This document shows, one piece after another, positions 51,874 through 60,782 of a DNA stretch of 64,000 bases (positions are counted from its first letter, which is position 1; each line of letters starts with the position of its first letter). The position numbers were made by a program, and so were the translations under genes. A model generated the notes under the pieces. The model did no database searches and was not told the origin of the DNA. It was given only the letters and a program-made list of their open reading frames with translations. This DNA comes from an uncultured Caldilineaceae bacterium (GTDB lineage Bacteria > Chloroflexota > Anaerolineae > Caldilineales > Caldilineaceae), in contig CATOTS010000012.1 of NCBI GenBank assembly GCA_951813625.1, forward strand, positions 62,001 through 126,000, given 5' to 3'.

Positions 51874-52044
51874 GAAGCTGTCTCCTTATTACGAGAGTGG
51901 GGAACTGAAACGCCTGTTGGCACAGACAGGTATCAACGTAGCACAGATCGATGATGTGTGCTGAATTGACAGCAGTCTGTTCTCATTATGGGACGCTTTT
52001 CCCCTCGAAAGTGTTCCGCCAAGCTGGCTGGAGGCGCAAAAAAA

Positions 52045-52066
52045 GCCGACCGGGAAACCGGTCGGC
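52045..52066 (-). terminator. Terminator downstream of the CehA fragment
   Basis: GCCGACCGG and CCGGTCGGC form a 9-bp stem with a GAAA/TTTC loop. On the minus strand a run of seven Ts follows. Confidence 0.8.
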
Positions 52067-52090
52067 ATTGTATTTGGGCGCCTGACGGAC

Positions 52091-52498
52091 TCAGGCCTCT
52101 TCGAGGTAGTAGCGGTAAAGCAGCCCTGCGAGAACGATGCCAATTATTGTCGCCACGATATAGACCCAGATGTCGCTGAAAATGCCGGCTGCCACCGCCG
52201 GGCCAGTCGAAGGACTAGGAAAGTGAACATGCGTATCCGCAGTCACCCAGCCCTTTTCCCGCCACGGCAGCACCCGTTCCAACTCGAAGACCACTTCGTC
52301 AGTGTCAGCCGCGATCGTCACCTGTTTACGAATCAGCGCCGTCTCATATAGCCCTTGGTGATCTCCACGAAAACCTCGCCCAACGGCATATCCACCTCGC
52401 AATGGCCGTCGATGTAGCAATACTGGTTGCGGCCGTTCACGAACTCGCCGTAGTTGTCCTCAAACCAGTGAGGATTCACCTTGCGATGGCGGCCGCGC
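52091..52498 (-). pseudogene. CehA/McbA gene fragment with frameshift, fused to a membrane helix
   Basis: The stretch matches the middle of the intact CehA-like protein 3 kb away: RGRHRKVNP, DNYGEFVN, YIDGHCEVDMPLG, VEITKGY, then QVTIA-DTDE-VFELERVLPW and REKGWVTADTHVHF. After EITKGY a 2-base insertion shifts the frame, and both ends of the enzyme are missing. After HFPSPSTG the sequence turns into a single hydrophobic helix with a short acidic tail (IWVYIVATIIGIVLAGLLYR, LEEA), unlike the intact copy. A GTG-started 35-residue membrane peptide could still be made from this tail. The duplicate is not functional as a hydrolase. Confidence 0.8.
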
Positions 52499-52592
52499 TA
52501 AGCGGTCTGCGCTGTCCGGGATACTATAGCAGGGATTGGAAAGAGGGGAATAGCCGCGCTAACTTGGCGCGTAACCGCAGAAGCACAGAAAA

Positions 52593-52617
52593 GGGACCGC
52601 CACAACCGTACGGTCCC
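52593..52617 (-). terminator. Terminator of the NHL-repeat gene
   Basis: GGGACCG and CGGTCCC form a 7-bp stem around an 11-nt loop, with TTTTC following on the minus strand. It lies 87 bp past the stop of the NHL gene. Confidence 0.7.
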
Positions 52618-52703
52618 CCTTGCCACCGTGCTGGAATTCCGGCAGGACGTGTGGTGGCTTACTCTCGTTTGTCAGGCGGCGACGCAAAGCGTCCCCAGGG
52701 CGC

Positions 52704-53711
52704 TTAGGCCCTATTCAGTCTGGTTACCCTGCCCCCAATGAGCCATTCGGCCACATACAGGTTACCGCTGGCGTCCGCAGCCAAACCGTGAGGGCTGTTG
52801 AACTTGCCCGTCTCCAGGTGGCTCGTGCGTACTGACTGCCCCGATTCGTTCACATTGTTGGGCCAGCCCTCAACATCGCACACCTGCTTGTTGTCGCCGA
52901 GGTACGTGAGCAGTTCATCGTTTATATCGGTGACCACGAGGCGGGCGCGAAGCTCGGCAATGATCATCAGATCGCCATGTGTCGCGAAACAACTGGGCGT
53001 GTTCAGAAAACCGTCACCAAACATCCGCTTGAATCCACCCTCCATGTCGTAGACCTGTACGCGGTCGTTGGCCCTGTCCGCCACGTAGAGCTCCGGCTCG
53101 GACTTGCGATAATCAAAGAAGATGCCGTGCGGGCAGTTGTAGGCCCCCGCCCCTTCCTCGCCGTTGATGCTGCTGACATGCTCGCCATCCTTCGTGAACC
53201 TGTGGACATGGTACGCGCCGTACCCATCGCCCACCCAGATGTCGCCGTTGCCACCAAAGCGCTCCTCGTTCACCGCGACGGTTGTGGGGGAGTAGCGTTT
53301 GTCTTTGTACATGGGAAGGGGAGGCGTCTCCAGCCTCATGACCACTTCACCGTCCAATGTCGTCTTGAATACCTGACCGGGCCCTTCGCCCACGCCCGGA
53401 GGGTTCTGGTAGCCGTGAAGATAGTGATTCTTGGATCCGTGGTCCACAATCCACAGATACTCGACTCCGTCCTCGTTGATGAGGGTGATCCCATGCGCCT
53501 CGGCAAAGTCGCCGCGCCACGAGGAAATCAGGTTGCCGTCCCCGTCGAAGGTCATCACTTCCGGATCGCCGGGGTGGCTGGTCATAACGTTTCCCGATTC
53601 CGTGACAACGATGCCCGGATGCGCCCATCCCTTGCGTGAGCTTTCACTTTCGGGAAGCTTGGCCCAATTGTCGTTCCAGTTGTATGAATGCCCTTCGCTG
53701 CCTACCCGCAT
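52704..53711 (-). CDS. NHL-repeat beta-propeller protein
   Basis: About 335 residues of six-bladed propeller type. Blades are marked by HPGIVVTESGNVMTS, AEAHGITLINEDG, CPHGIFFDYRKSEPELYVADRANDRVQVYD and SPHGLAADASGNLYVAEW, the last two typical of NHL repeats. Members include peptidyl-hydroxyglycine lyases, SMP30-like lactonases and protein-binding propellers; no clear signal peptide is seen, so it is probably cytosolic. AGGAGG lies 7 nt before the ATG. It is a single-gene unit with its own terminator, between the CehA fragment and an alcohol dehydrogenase. Confidence 0.82.
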   Translation of the reverse strand: MRVGSEGHSYNWNDNWAKLPESESSRKGWAHPGIVVTESGNVMTSHPGDPEVMTFDGDGNLISSWRGDFAEAHGITLINEDGVEYLWIVDHGSKNHYLHGYQNPPGVGEGPGQVFKTTLDGEVVMRLETPPLPMYKDKRYSPTTVAVNEERFGGNGDIWVGDGYGAYHVHRFTKDGEHVSSINGEEGAGAYNCPHGIFFDYRKSEPELYVADRANDRVQVYDMEGGFKRMFGDGFLNTPSCFATHGDLMIIAELRARLVVTDINDELLTYLGDNKQVCDVEGWPNNVNESGQSVRTSHLETGKFNSPHGLAADASGNLYVAEWLIGGRVTRLNRA

Positions 53712-53933
53712 GACATTACCTCCTGCGCCTGTCAATGTAGTTGAAATTCAAGGGCAGCTGTTTTAGCGTCTGCCTGCGCTTGAAGCGCGCGTGCCGTTCC
53801 CGAACATGCAGGGAGAAGCTTTGCGGCACGAGTGATCACACGCGGGGCGAGGAACGGTGTGGGTGTGATGCCGCACCCACATCCCCTGATTCTCTAAGTA
53901 CGTGCTGCCCGGGAACGAACCAGCGCGTTCTGT

Positions 53934-55085
53934 TTAAGGTTTCAGGAGGATCTTGGTGTACCCTTCGATGCGCTTGTCAAACTTGTCATAGGCGTCGGCC
54001 GCGTCGTCCAGCGGCACCTCGTGGGACACAACGAAGCTGGGAGTGGCCTTGCCGGATATGATGAGGTCGCGCAAGTAGGCGTTGTACTGCTTCACGTTGC
54101 ATTGACCCGTCCCCAGCTTCAGACCCTTCTCAAAAAGCTTCCCGAAGTTGATGGCCAGAGAGCCCCTCTTGGCGCCCTCGTCCACTCCACCGGGGTCCGA
54201 TGGCACATACAAGCCCGGAATGCCCATGATCCCTGTGGGATTGATCAGGTCGATCATCTGATTTAGGACCACGTTGGGAATCTCGGTCTGCTCGCCTCCG
54301 GCGGCGGACGATCCTTGCGCAGCGGCCTGATAGCCCACAGCGTCGACCGTCTTGTCCACACCGTCGCCCCCGCGCATGTCCCTGATCTGCTCCACCGGAT
54401 CACCGTCATCGAAATTGATGGGAATACCGCCAATCTCGCTGGCCTTGTCCAGCCGCTCCTGCACGTGATCGATGGTATAGACCTCCGCCGCCCCTCTGAT
54501 GATGCAGCTATAGGTGGCCATCAGACCGACCGGTCCCGCGCCCCACACGGCGACGCTCTCGCCGGGACTCACGTCGGCAAGCTCAGTGCCGTGATAACCC
54601 GTGGGGAATATGTCCGCCAGAAGAGAGAAATCCCACTCGAATGCATCCCCGGACGGTAGAGGCAGACAGTTGAAGTCCGCGTAAGGCACCTGAATGTACT
54701 CGGCTTGCCCGCCGCGCCATGGTCCCATTGCCACGTATCCATACGCGCCGCCGGCAAATCCTGGGTTGACCGTGAGACAGAAACCCGTAAACCCCCGCTG
54801 GCAGTTCTTGCAGAAGCCGCAGCCGACGTTGAACGGCATCACGACCCTGTCGCCTACGGACAAGGTTTTCACAGCGGACCCGATATCTTCGACTATACCC
54901 ATGTTCTCGTGTCCGAAGACTATGCCCGGTTCGGCCGCAGTCCGACCCTCATACATGTGCAGGTCGGAGCCGCAGATGCAACTCGAAGTAATCTTGACGA
55001 TTACGTCATTCGGATGCATTATCTCGGGATCGGGGACTTCCTCTACGGCAACGCTGAACGGACCCTGATACACGACGGCTCTCAT
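53934..55085 (-). CDS. Zinc-dependent alcohol/formaldehyde dehydrogenase
   Basis: A 383-residue medium-chain dehydrogenase. Catalytic zinc ligands are in SSCICGSDLHMYEG and FGHENMGI; the structural zinc uses GCGFCKNCQRGFTGFC. The NAD-binding motif is WGAGPVGLMA. The long insert after VDAVGYQAA and the acceptor-side SDPGGVDEGA resemble glutathione-independent formaldehyde dehydrogenases. The chosen ATG has GGAGG 6 nt upstream. A promoter with TTGACA, 17 nt and TACACT lies upstream. Aldehyde detoxification is likely, other alcohols are possible. Confidence 0.88.
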   Translation of the reverse strand: MRAVVYQGPFSVAVEEVPDPEIMHPNDVIVKITSSCICGSDLHMYEGRTAAEPGIVFGHENMGIVEDIGSAVKTLSVGDRVVMPFNVGCGFCKNCQRGFTGFCLTVNPGFAGGAYGYVAMGPWRGGQAEYIQVPYADFNCLPLPSGDAFEWDFSLLADIFPTGYHGTELADVSPGESVAVWGAGPVGLMATYSCIIRGAAEVYTIDHVQERLDKASEIGGIPINFDDGDPVEQIRDMRGGDGVDKTVDAVGYQAAAQGSSAAGGEQTEIPNVVLNQMIDLINPTGIMGIPGLYVPSDPGGVDEGAKRGSLAINFGKLFEKGLKLGTGQCNVKQYNAYLRDLIISGKATPSFVVSHEVPLDDAADAYDKFDKRIEGYTKILLKP

Positions 55086-55147
55086 AGTGACCTCCCCTTT
55101 GCCCTCTTGGATTGCTAAACCTAAGCGGTCAATCTCTTTCATCGCCG

Positions 55148-55176
55148 AGTGTATCAGGCTAGGGCAGTCATGTCAA
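55148..55176 (-). promoter_or_regulatory. Sigma-70-like promoter of the alcohol dehydrogenase gene
   Basis: On the minus strand TTGACA (perfect) and TACACT are separated by 17 nt, about 63 bp before the start codon. Confidence 0.65.
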
Positions 55177-55214
55177 AACCCGAATTCAGCTAAGGAGTAG
55201 GGTTTAGAGGTCTG

Positions 55215-55469
55215 GTGAATGCGTGTGATGTCTCGACTATCCCTCAGGACAAAGACAATCCGCATCCTGCACCCTTTCCTGTAGAGCTCGCCCAGTGGGT
55301 AATCGGTTCTACGACCGCACAGATTGTACTTGATCCGTTTATTGGCTCAGGGACAACAGGAATGGCGACAGAATTGGAACGGCAGCAGTGGACCGAGATG
55401 GACATATCGAAGGACTGCTGCACCCTTGCCCGTGATCGCATCGACAAGGTGAGGAGAATGATCCGGTGA
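55215..55469 (+). pseudogene. C-terminal fragment of a beta-class DNA methyltransferase
   Basis: The 84 residues hold only the SAM-binding end of an N4-cytosine/N6-adenine methyltransferase: NPHPAPFPVELAQWVI (motif X) and VLDPFIGSGTTGMA (motif I). The catalytic S/DPPY motif and the target-recognition region that come first in this class are absent, and an in-frame stop precedes the fragment. It overlaps the start of an MvaI/BcnI-like restriction gene fragment by four bases, as in intact type II systems. Confidence 0.75.
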
Positions 55470-55850
55470 CACAGTTTCCATCCAGACCGCCTCGCACGCG
55501 CAAAGAACTGTTTGAGCGAGTCCGGGCCGTGATAGCACACGGCCCGTAAGTTATGCCGGAGGAATCACGCTACAACGGCTCAGGCGCGCCCGGCGTGTTC
55601 CTGGAAGATTTGCTGGGGGCAACAGCAGGCGGGCACGACATACCCGATGCCGTAGGGTGGGAACTGAAGTGGCATTCCGACCGCACAAGCCTTGTTACCC
55701 TGTTCCACAAGAGCCCGGACGGGCCAGAAGCCATTCTGCGCTTCATAGTGCGCCGATACGAGCGCAAGGACGTCCAGGGGCGCTCAATTCCGACATACCA
55801 TCCGGGGGCGTTCTGACCGCTTCAGAGTCGATACAACAAATGGGGAACCT
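55466..55850 (+). pseudogene. Degenerate MvaI/BcnI-like restriction endonuclease
   Basis: The GTG overlaps the methyltransferase stop. The first 27 residues (TQFPSRPPRTRKELFERVR) end at a stop at 55547. The frame resumes at 55553: YNGSGAPGVFLEDLLGA and VGWELKWH with the ExK catalytic pair, then LVTLFHKSP, as in the MvaI/BcnI family. A second shift near 55790 changes the frame again: in the next frame it reads FRHTIRGRSDRFRV, another family segment. So at least two frameshifts disrupt the gene. It is not expected to be active. Confidence 0.75.
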
Positions 55851-55989
55851 TATCGTCTGCAAAACACAGACAGATCTAACCACAACACACCCAGATCATA
55901 TGTGCTGAATCGGCAACATTGGCGATCACAAGATAGGAAGATGTCCAATAACTGCAGGTTCCCCGTATCGCAGCCCCAGACGCGAAAAA

Positions 55990-56011
55990 GCCGACCGATT
56001 TCCCGGTCGGC
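55990..56011 (-). terminator. Terminator of katA
   Basis: GCCGACCG and CGGTCGGC form an 8-bp stem around a 6-nt loop, with TTTTTC following on the minus strand. The arms match those of the terminator at 52045-52066. Confidence 0.78.
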
Positions 56012-56102
56012 TCTGTACGCGGCGGTGAATGAAAATCAGGCCTATTCGTACGTGTACCTTCTCCCCCTGGCGTATGACCTCATTGCATACGTTGCTGGGA
56101 GG

Positions 56103-57665
56103 TCAGTCGGCGGCTTTGGCCAGCGACGCTTCCGGCGTTGCCAGTTCCGAATATGCTTCTGCGCTGGTCTTCACTATTAGGTCAGCCAGAGACAGATCCG
56201 CGAGGGTGGCAACCCGCTCAGAGACATGGGTAAGGTTCAGCTTCCCGGCCACGCCGCAAGCATAGTCCGGATCGGCCTTATAAAAATGAACAAGCTGCCG
56301 CGTCTGGATACGTTCAGGCACGCCATCCATCGCTTCGGCGATATTTCTGAACAACTGCTCTTTCTGGTCGCTGTTCATCAGGCGGAATAGATTGCCGGGC
56401 TGCGTATAGTCGTCATTGCCGACGCGATGGTCGTAGCGGTCAGCATCGCCGGATACCTTGAGCGGCGGCTCAAGACTGCGGGAATCTTCGACCGGCCCTC
56501 CCATGCTATTAGGCTCATAGTTGACCGCACCGCCGAAGTTGCCGTCAGAACGCAGGTTACCGTCGCGGTGATAAGTGTGAACCGGGCACTGAGGCTGGTT
56601 GGCTGGAAGGGCGGTATAGTTGACACCGATGCGGTAGCGGTGGGCGTCTGCGTAGGACATTATCCGCGCCTGGAGCATTTTGTCTGGCGAGAAGCCGATG
56701 CCGGGAACGATGTTGGAGGGTTCAAACGCGGCCTGCTCGATGTCGGCAAAATAGTTTTCGGGGTTGCGATTGAGTTCCATGATGCCGACTTCTATCAGCG
56801 GATAGTCGCCATGGGGCCAGACCTTGGTCAGATCGAAGGGGTTGATGCGGTAGGTCTCAGCATCCTCTTCCGGCATCACTTGGACGCAGACGCGCCATTG
56901 CGGATAATCTCCTCGTTCGATGGCGTCGAAGAGATCACGCTGCGAGCTTTCTCGGTCCTGCCCGACAATCTCGGCCGCCTGGGCATTGGTCCATGTCTTG
57001 ATGCCCTGCATCGTCTTGAAGTGGAACTTGATCCAGAAGCGTTCATTGTCTGCATTGATAAAGCTGTAGGTATGGCTGCTGTAGCCGTTGACAAAGCGAT
57101 ACCCCTGGGGCAGACCGCGATCACTCATCAGGATGGTGACCTGGTGCAGGCTCTCGGGAGAGAGTGACCAGAAGTCCCACATAGCTGTGCTGGAGCGCAT
57201 GTTTGTCTTGGGGTCGCGCTTCTGGGTATGGATGAAGTCGCCGAATTTGTAGGGATCGCGAACGAAGAAGACCGGGGTGTTGTTGCCGACCATATCCCAG
57301 TTTCCTTCTTCCGTGTAGAACTTGACAGCAAATCCGCGCACGTCGCGCTCAGCGTCTGCCGCGCCGCGTTCCCCTGCGACGGTCGAGAAGCGGAGCAGAC
57401 AGTCGGTCTGCTTACCAACTTCAGAAAATATCCCGGCTTTGGTGTAGCGCGTGACATCATTTGTAACGGTGAAGGTTCCGTAGGCTCCCGAACCCTTGGC
57501 ATGCACGACCCGCTCCGGGACGCGTTCGCGGTTAAAGGTGGCCATCTTCTCCAGGAGTTGATAATCCTGCATTAGAAGTGGACCTCGCGGGCCGGCGGTC
57601 AATGAGTTCTGATTGTCTCCAATTGGCGCTCCATGAGCGGTTGTCAACTGTTTGCGTTCAGCCAT
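56103..57665 (-). CDS. katA: Monofunctional heme catalase
   Basis: A 520-residue catalase of the small-subunit type. The distal His55 lies in [13 protein letters not shown], the distal Asn in VGNNTPVFF, and the proximal heme Tyr in [29 protein letters not shown] and FIHTQKRDP are further conserved stretches. It breaks hydrogen peroxide into water and oxygen in the cytoplasm. All key residues are present. The ATG has AAGGCG about 7 nt upstream and a promoter with perfect TATAAT lies 47 bp upstream; no clear OxyR or PerR site was seen. It is a single-gene unit with its own terminator. Confidence 0.96.
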   Translation of the reverse strand: MAERKQLTTAHGAPIGDNQNSLTAGPRGPLLMQDYQLLEKMATFNRERVPERVVHAKGSGAYGTFTVTNDVTRYTKAGIFSEVGKQTDCLLRFSTVAGERGAADAERDVRGFAVKFYTEEGNWDMVGNNTPVFFVRDPYKFGDFIHTQKRDPKTNMRSSTAMWDFWSLSPESLHQVTILMSDRGLPQGYRFVNGYSSHTYSFINADNERFWIKFHFKTMQGIKTWTNAQAAEIVGQDRESSQRDLFDAIERGDYPQWRVCVQVMPEEDAETYRINPFDLTKVWPHGDYPLIEVGIMELNRNPENYFADIEQAAFEPSNIVPGIGFSPDKMLQARIMSYADAHRYRIGVNYTALPANQPQCPVHTYHRDGNLRSDGNFGGAVNYEPNSMGGPVEDSRSLEPPLKVSGDADRYDHRVGNDDYTQPGNLFRLMNSDQKEQLFRNIAEAMDGVPERIQTRQLVHFYKADPDYACGVAGKLNLTHVSERVATLADLSLADLIVKTSAEAYSELATPEASLAKAAD

Positions 57666-57711
57666 CTTTATCGCCTTTCATGTGTATGAAGAGCCTCTTC
57701 CTAATTCAAAA

Positions 57712-57740
57712 ATTATACCGAGGTTGAACTATCTTGTCCA
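57712..57740 (-). promoter_or_regulatory. Sigma-70-like promoter of katA
   Basis: On the minus strand TGGACA and TATAAT (perfect) are separated by 17 nt, 47 bp before the start codon. Confidence 0.65.
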
Positions 57741-57777
57741 AAAAGGTTAGTTTGGGGATGTCCCTGAAAACGGACGA

Positions 57778-58413
57778 TTACCACAGCGTAATCACCCGCT
57801 CCTCCCCGTCTTTGAGCGCTTGGCGATTGCGGCTCAGAGAAATAGTTACAGCCAGGTAGGCAATGAGGCCAAATATTACATAGGGCCAGGGGGTCAGACC
57901 GGCAATCGAGAAAACGAGCGCGCATCCCAACGAAGTCACGCTCACGCTGTAGGTCCCGATCGAGGCCATGCGGCTCCACCAGATCAGCAGCAGCCCGACC
58001 AGACAGACGACCGCGCCGATAAGCGGCGAAATCGCTACGATTGTCGCTGCGGTCGTGATCCCGCCGGCGCCGCCCTTGAAGCCCAGAAAGAGCGACCAGT
58101 TGTGGCCCACGACCGCGCCTGCGCCGGCCAGCGAAGCGGCCGCAGCAGTTGCGATCTCACCCGTGCCGGGGAGGAAGGCGGTCGCGCCGTAGCGGATCAG
58201 CAGGACAGCCGCCGCGCCCTTCAGCGCATCCCCCAACAACGTAGGGATCGCGGCCTTCAGACCGGCTGCGCGCCATGCGTTCGTCGCGCCGGTGCGCCCG
58301 CTGCCGACTTGCCGGATGTCGACGCCGTAGATGGCGGTGGCAAGGACGCCAACCGGCACCGAACCGAGCAGATAGCCGAGCAGCGCGCCGGCGACAATCA
58401 GAATCCAGTCCAT
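57778..58413 (-). CDS. plsY: Glycerol-3-phosphate acyltransferase PlsY-like protein
   Basis: A 211-residue membrane enzyme with five or more helices. Motif 1 is GSVPVG, followed by GSGRTGATNAWR; motif 2 is LGDALKGAAAV; motif 3 is GHNWSLFLGFKGGAGG. In most PlsY proteins motif 3 reads KGGKG with a second Lys, here Ala, so activity could be altered, though the first Lys and the other motifs remain. PlsY moves an acyl group from acyl-phosphate to glycerol 3-phosphate to start phospholipid synthesis. It is likely transcribed alone; no plsX or other lipid genes are near. Confidence 0.82.
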   Translation of the reverse strand: MDWILIVAGALLGYLLGSVPVGVLATAIYGVDIRQVGSGRTGATNAWRAAGLKAAIPTLLGDALKGAAAVLLIRYGATAFLPGTGEIATAAAASLAGAGAVVGHNWSLFLGFKGGAGGITTAATIVAISPLIGAVVCLVGLLLIWWSRMASIGTYSVSVTSLGCALVFSIAGLTPWPYVIFGLIAYLAVTISLSRNRQALKDGEERVITLW

Positions 58414-58528
58414 TGAAGATTAGCAGTCAGTGTCAGCGCTGCGGCGAGCGCGGCCTGATGCGGAAACCTTTTCGAGAGCACCTTCGTATCGTTGGGGCAA
58501 GGTGTCTCGTGCAGGCATTGGGCGAACG

Positions 58529-58969
58529 CTAAAAGAATTCTGACTCTTCTTGCTGCTCAGAGTCTGGCAAGAGCAATGGCTCTGTGGTGTCAGTGGTGAG
58601 GTCCAGCGGCTCTTCGGCGTTATCCCCGCGCATGTGCAGTTCGCCTTCGAGCGTTGCGCCTTCGTCGAGCAGGAAGCTATTGACGTAGAGGGCGCCGCGC
58701 ACGAAACATCCGGCCAGCAGCTCGACGCGGTCGGCGCGGATGACGCCGTCGAAGTAGCCGCGAATGCTGACGTTGCGCGCGCGGATTTCGCAGTTGACGC
58801 GCGCTGCTTCGGTCAAGATCACGTTGGCCAGCGTCTCCAGCAGGCCGCTTTCTACAACGCCGTCAACGCGGATGCTGCTGTCGCTGCGAAGTGCGCCGGT
58901 GTAGGTTGCTCTTGGGCCGATGATAACTTCGATGGCGTCCGGTTGCGGACGTTCGTTGCGTCGAAACAA
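58529..58969 (-). CDS. Bactofilin (polymer-forming cytoskeletal protein)
   Basis: A 146-residue protein with the bactofilin right-handed beta-helix core at ~15-115 (IIGPRATYTGALRSDSSIRVDG, described by position 16-37; and VEISG-like VELLAGCFVRGALYVNSF). Terminal extensions are short and polar, as usual. Bactofilins form membrane-associated filaments that organise cell shape, polarity or stalks. The start is a TTG with AGGA 8 nt upstream; no ATG is available in frame. It stands alone between plsY and a VanZ gene. Confidence 0.82.
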   Translation of the reverse strand: MFRRNERPQPDAIEVIIGPRATYTGALRSDSSIRVDGVVESGLLETLANVILTEAARVNCEIRARNVSIRGYFDGVIRADRVELLAGCFVRGALYVNSFLLDEGATLEGELHMRGDNAEEPLDLTTDTTEPLLLPDSEQQEESEFF

Positions 58970-59286
58970 TTGTTATTCCTGATCGAGAAAACGCTAAATC
59001 CCTCTGCCTGCAAAAGGAAAGCGAGGCGGTGCCAATTTCTACTTTTCAGCAGGCCAAATACAGGGGCAAGGCCTCTATCCCACTGCGCGCAGTCTAGCAC
59101 AAAGGAAGGAACTGGGCAACATCGATTTTGAAATCTTGATAGGGGCGCGTCCTGCTATGATCTTGCGTCTCCGACGAGTCTTAGTCGCAATTTTCAGCGG
59201 AAATGCCGGGAACCAGATCGAGGTTTCCGCAGTTTGTCTGAGTATCGAAAGGCGTCAAATCAATACAAGTGGGAGGAACGAGAAGA
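58970..59286. other. 317-bp divergent intergenic region; nothing recognised
   Basis: It separates the bactofilin gene (-) from the VanZ gene (+). No open frame, hairpin with T-run or well-spaced promoter stood out. Confidence 0.4.
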
Positions 59287-59703
59287 ATGAAGCGCAATCT
59301 GCTCCTTGCTTTCTGGATATTTGGGATTCTGTTCCCCATGGGCTGGTTCATACGCGTCTCGCCGCTGGGCTACCGGCTGTTCAACCAACTGTTCAGCCCC
59401 CAGTGGATGCATATCTTCATGCACGGCCTGCTCTTTGGCGTGCTCGGCGCGCTGCTGATGCATAGTCTGTACGGCAAGATGGAAGTACGGAAAGGAGCAG
59501 TGGTCGTGCTGGCCCTGGTCCTGGGCGTTGCGGTGTTGCAGGAGGGCATCCAGCTGATCAGTGAAAGGCTGCCGATTCACGCGGACAATTTCTTTGACAT
59601 CGGCGTCGATATGTCCGGCGGAATCGTGGGCGCTGCGCTGGCGCTGGGGGTGAGGAAGTTGTTCGACCGGAGGACGCGGCAACTGGTGACGATTGCGGAG
59701 TGA
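59287..59703 (+). CDS. VanZ-family membrane protein
   Basis: A 138-residue protein with four hydrophobic helices. WMHIFMHGLLFGVLGALL, the EGIQLISERLPIHADNFFDIGVDMSGGIVGAAL stretch (residues ~81-113, with the conserved E-x-x-Q and D-x-x-x-N-x-x-G pattern) define the VanZ family. VanZ is linked to low-level teicoplanin resistance in enterococci, but most members have unknown roles in the envelope. The ATG has GGGAGGAA about 9 nt upstream; an earlier in-frame start within the ribosome site is rejected. Confidence 0.82.
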   Translation: MKRNLLLAFWIFGILFPMGWFIRVSPLGYRLFNQLFSPQWMHIFMHGLLFGVLGALLMHSLYGKMEVRKGAVVVLALVLGVAVLQEGIQLISERLPIHADNFFDIGVDMSGGIVGAALALGVRKLFDRRTRQLVTIAE

Positions 59704-59857
59704 GGGCGGGCGGCGGGGGTGGCAGCGGCAGTGGCTGCGGGGAAGATCCTGGTGCGAAAGGCAACTCCGTGTAAAATGCACGGAACGGTGCGGTAGAAGT
59801 GAATGAAAGGGATTCTTGTCCCTCATCGCCGCATGCGTATTTCAATGGAGCAATCCC

Positions 59858-60751
59858 ATGCCGTTGCGACTACGCTCTCTCCTCTTCACCCCAGCCGACT
59901 CGCCGCGCAAGATGGCCAAGGGAGCGACGCTTCCCGCCGACGCAATCATCGCCGACCTGGAGGACGCGGTCGCGCCCAGCCGCAAGCAGGAGGCGCGCGT
60001 CCTGCTGGTCGAGTCTCTTCGGAAGCTGCCTAAGGGTCCGGCGCTGCGCTGCATCCGCATCAATCCGGTCGGCAGCCCGTTTTGGCCGGACGATCTCCTC
60101 GAAACGTTTGCGGCAGAGCCCTGTTGCTATGTGGTCCCAAAGGTCGAATCGGCTGCGGAACTGCATCTCGTAAGCCAGCAGTTGACCGGGCTGGAGCGAG
60201 AGGCCGGGCTGCCTGTCGAAACTGTGCGGCTGCTGGCAATTGTGGAGACCGCCGCGGGGATAATGAACCTGCGCGAGATCGCCGGCGCCGGCGGCAGGCT
60301 GACGGCGCTGGCTCTGGGCGCGGAAGACTTCGCCGTCGATACCGGCGCGCAGCGCACGCCCGCGGGCTGGGAGATCCTCTATGCCCGCAGCGCGTTGGTG
60401 ACCGCGGCGGCGGCCTTTGGCCTGCAGGCGATCGACACCGTCTACACCGATCTGGCCGACGATGCCGGGCTGGCGGAGGAGTGTACGGCAATGCGTAAGA
60501 TGGGTTTTCGGGGCAAGCTGGCGATTCACCCGCGCCAAGTGGACGTGATCAACGCGGCGTTTACGCCAGGCCGGGCAGAGGTCGAGGCGGCGCGGCGGTT
60601 GATAGCGGTTTTCGAGGCGCACGCGCGCGCCGGTCAGGGTGTCTGCGTGCTCGACGGCAAAATGGTTGACTTGCCAATTTACCGCGCCGCGCAGGATTTG
60701 CTGGCGAGGGCGGGGGAAGCGCCGGCGGAGGCGAACGCCGACGAGGCCTGA
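59858..60751 (+). CDS. CitE/HpcH-family CoA ester lyase
   Basis: About 297 residues of a TIM-barrel enzyme. SLLFTPADSPRKM starts the barrel, IADLEDAVAPSRK carries the metal-binding Glu-Asp pair, IRINPVGSPFW and VVPKVESAAE follow, and ALALGAEDFAVDTG holds the second acidic ligand. Known members cleave citryl-CoA, malyl-CoA or beta-methylmalyl-CoA, or act as malate synthase-like thioesterases. The conserved Arg in CIRINP binds CoA substrate. It has no citrate-lyase partner genes, so a stand-alone lyase or thioesterase is more likely. GGAG lies 9 nt before the ATG chosen. Confidence 0.83.
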   Translation: MPLRLRSLLFTPADSPRKMAKGATLPADAIIADLEDAVAPSRKQEARVLLVESLRKLPKGPALRCIRINPVGSPFWPDDLLETFAAEPCCYVVPKVESAAELHLVSQQLTGLEREAGLPVETVRLLAIVETAAGIMNLREIAGAGGRLTALALGAEDFAVDTGAQRTPAGWEILYARSALVTAAAAFGLQAIDTVYTDLADDAGLAEECTAMRKMGFRGKLAIHPRQVDVINAAFTPGRAEVEAARRLIAVFEAHARAGQGVCVLDGKMVDLPIYRAAQDLLARAGEAPAEANADEA

Positions 60752-60782
60752 GAGCCGCTAACGCCCCGGACCGCGGGCTTTA

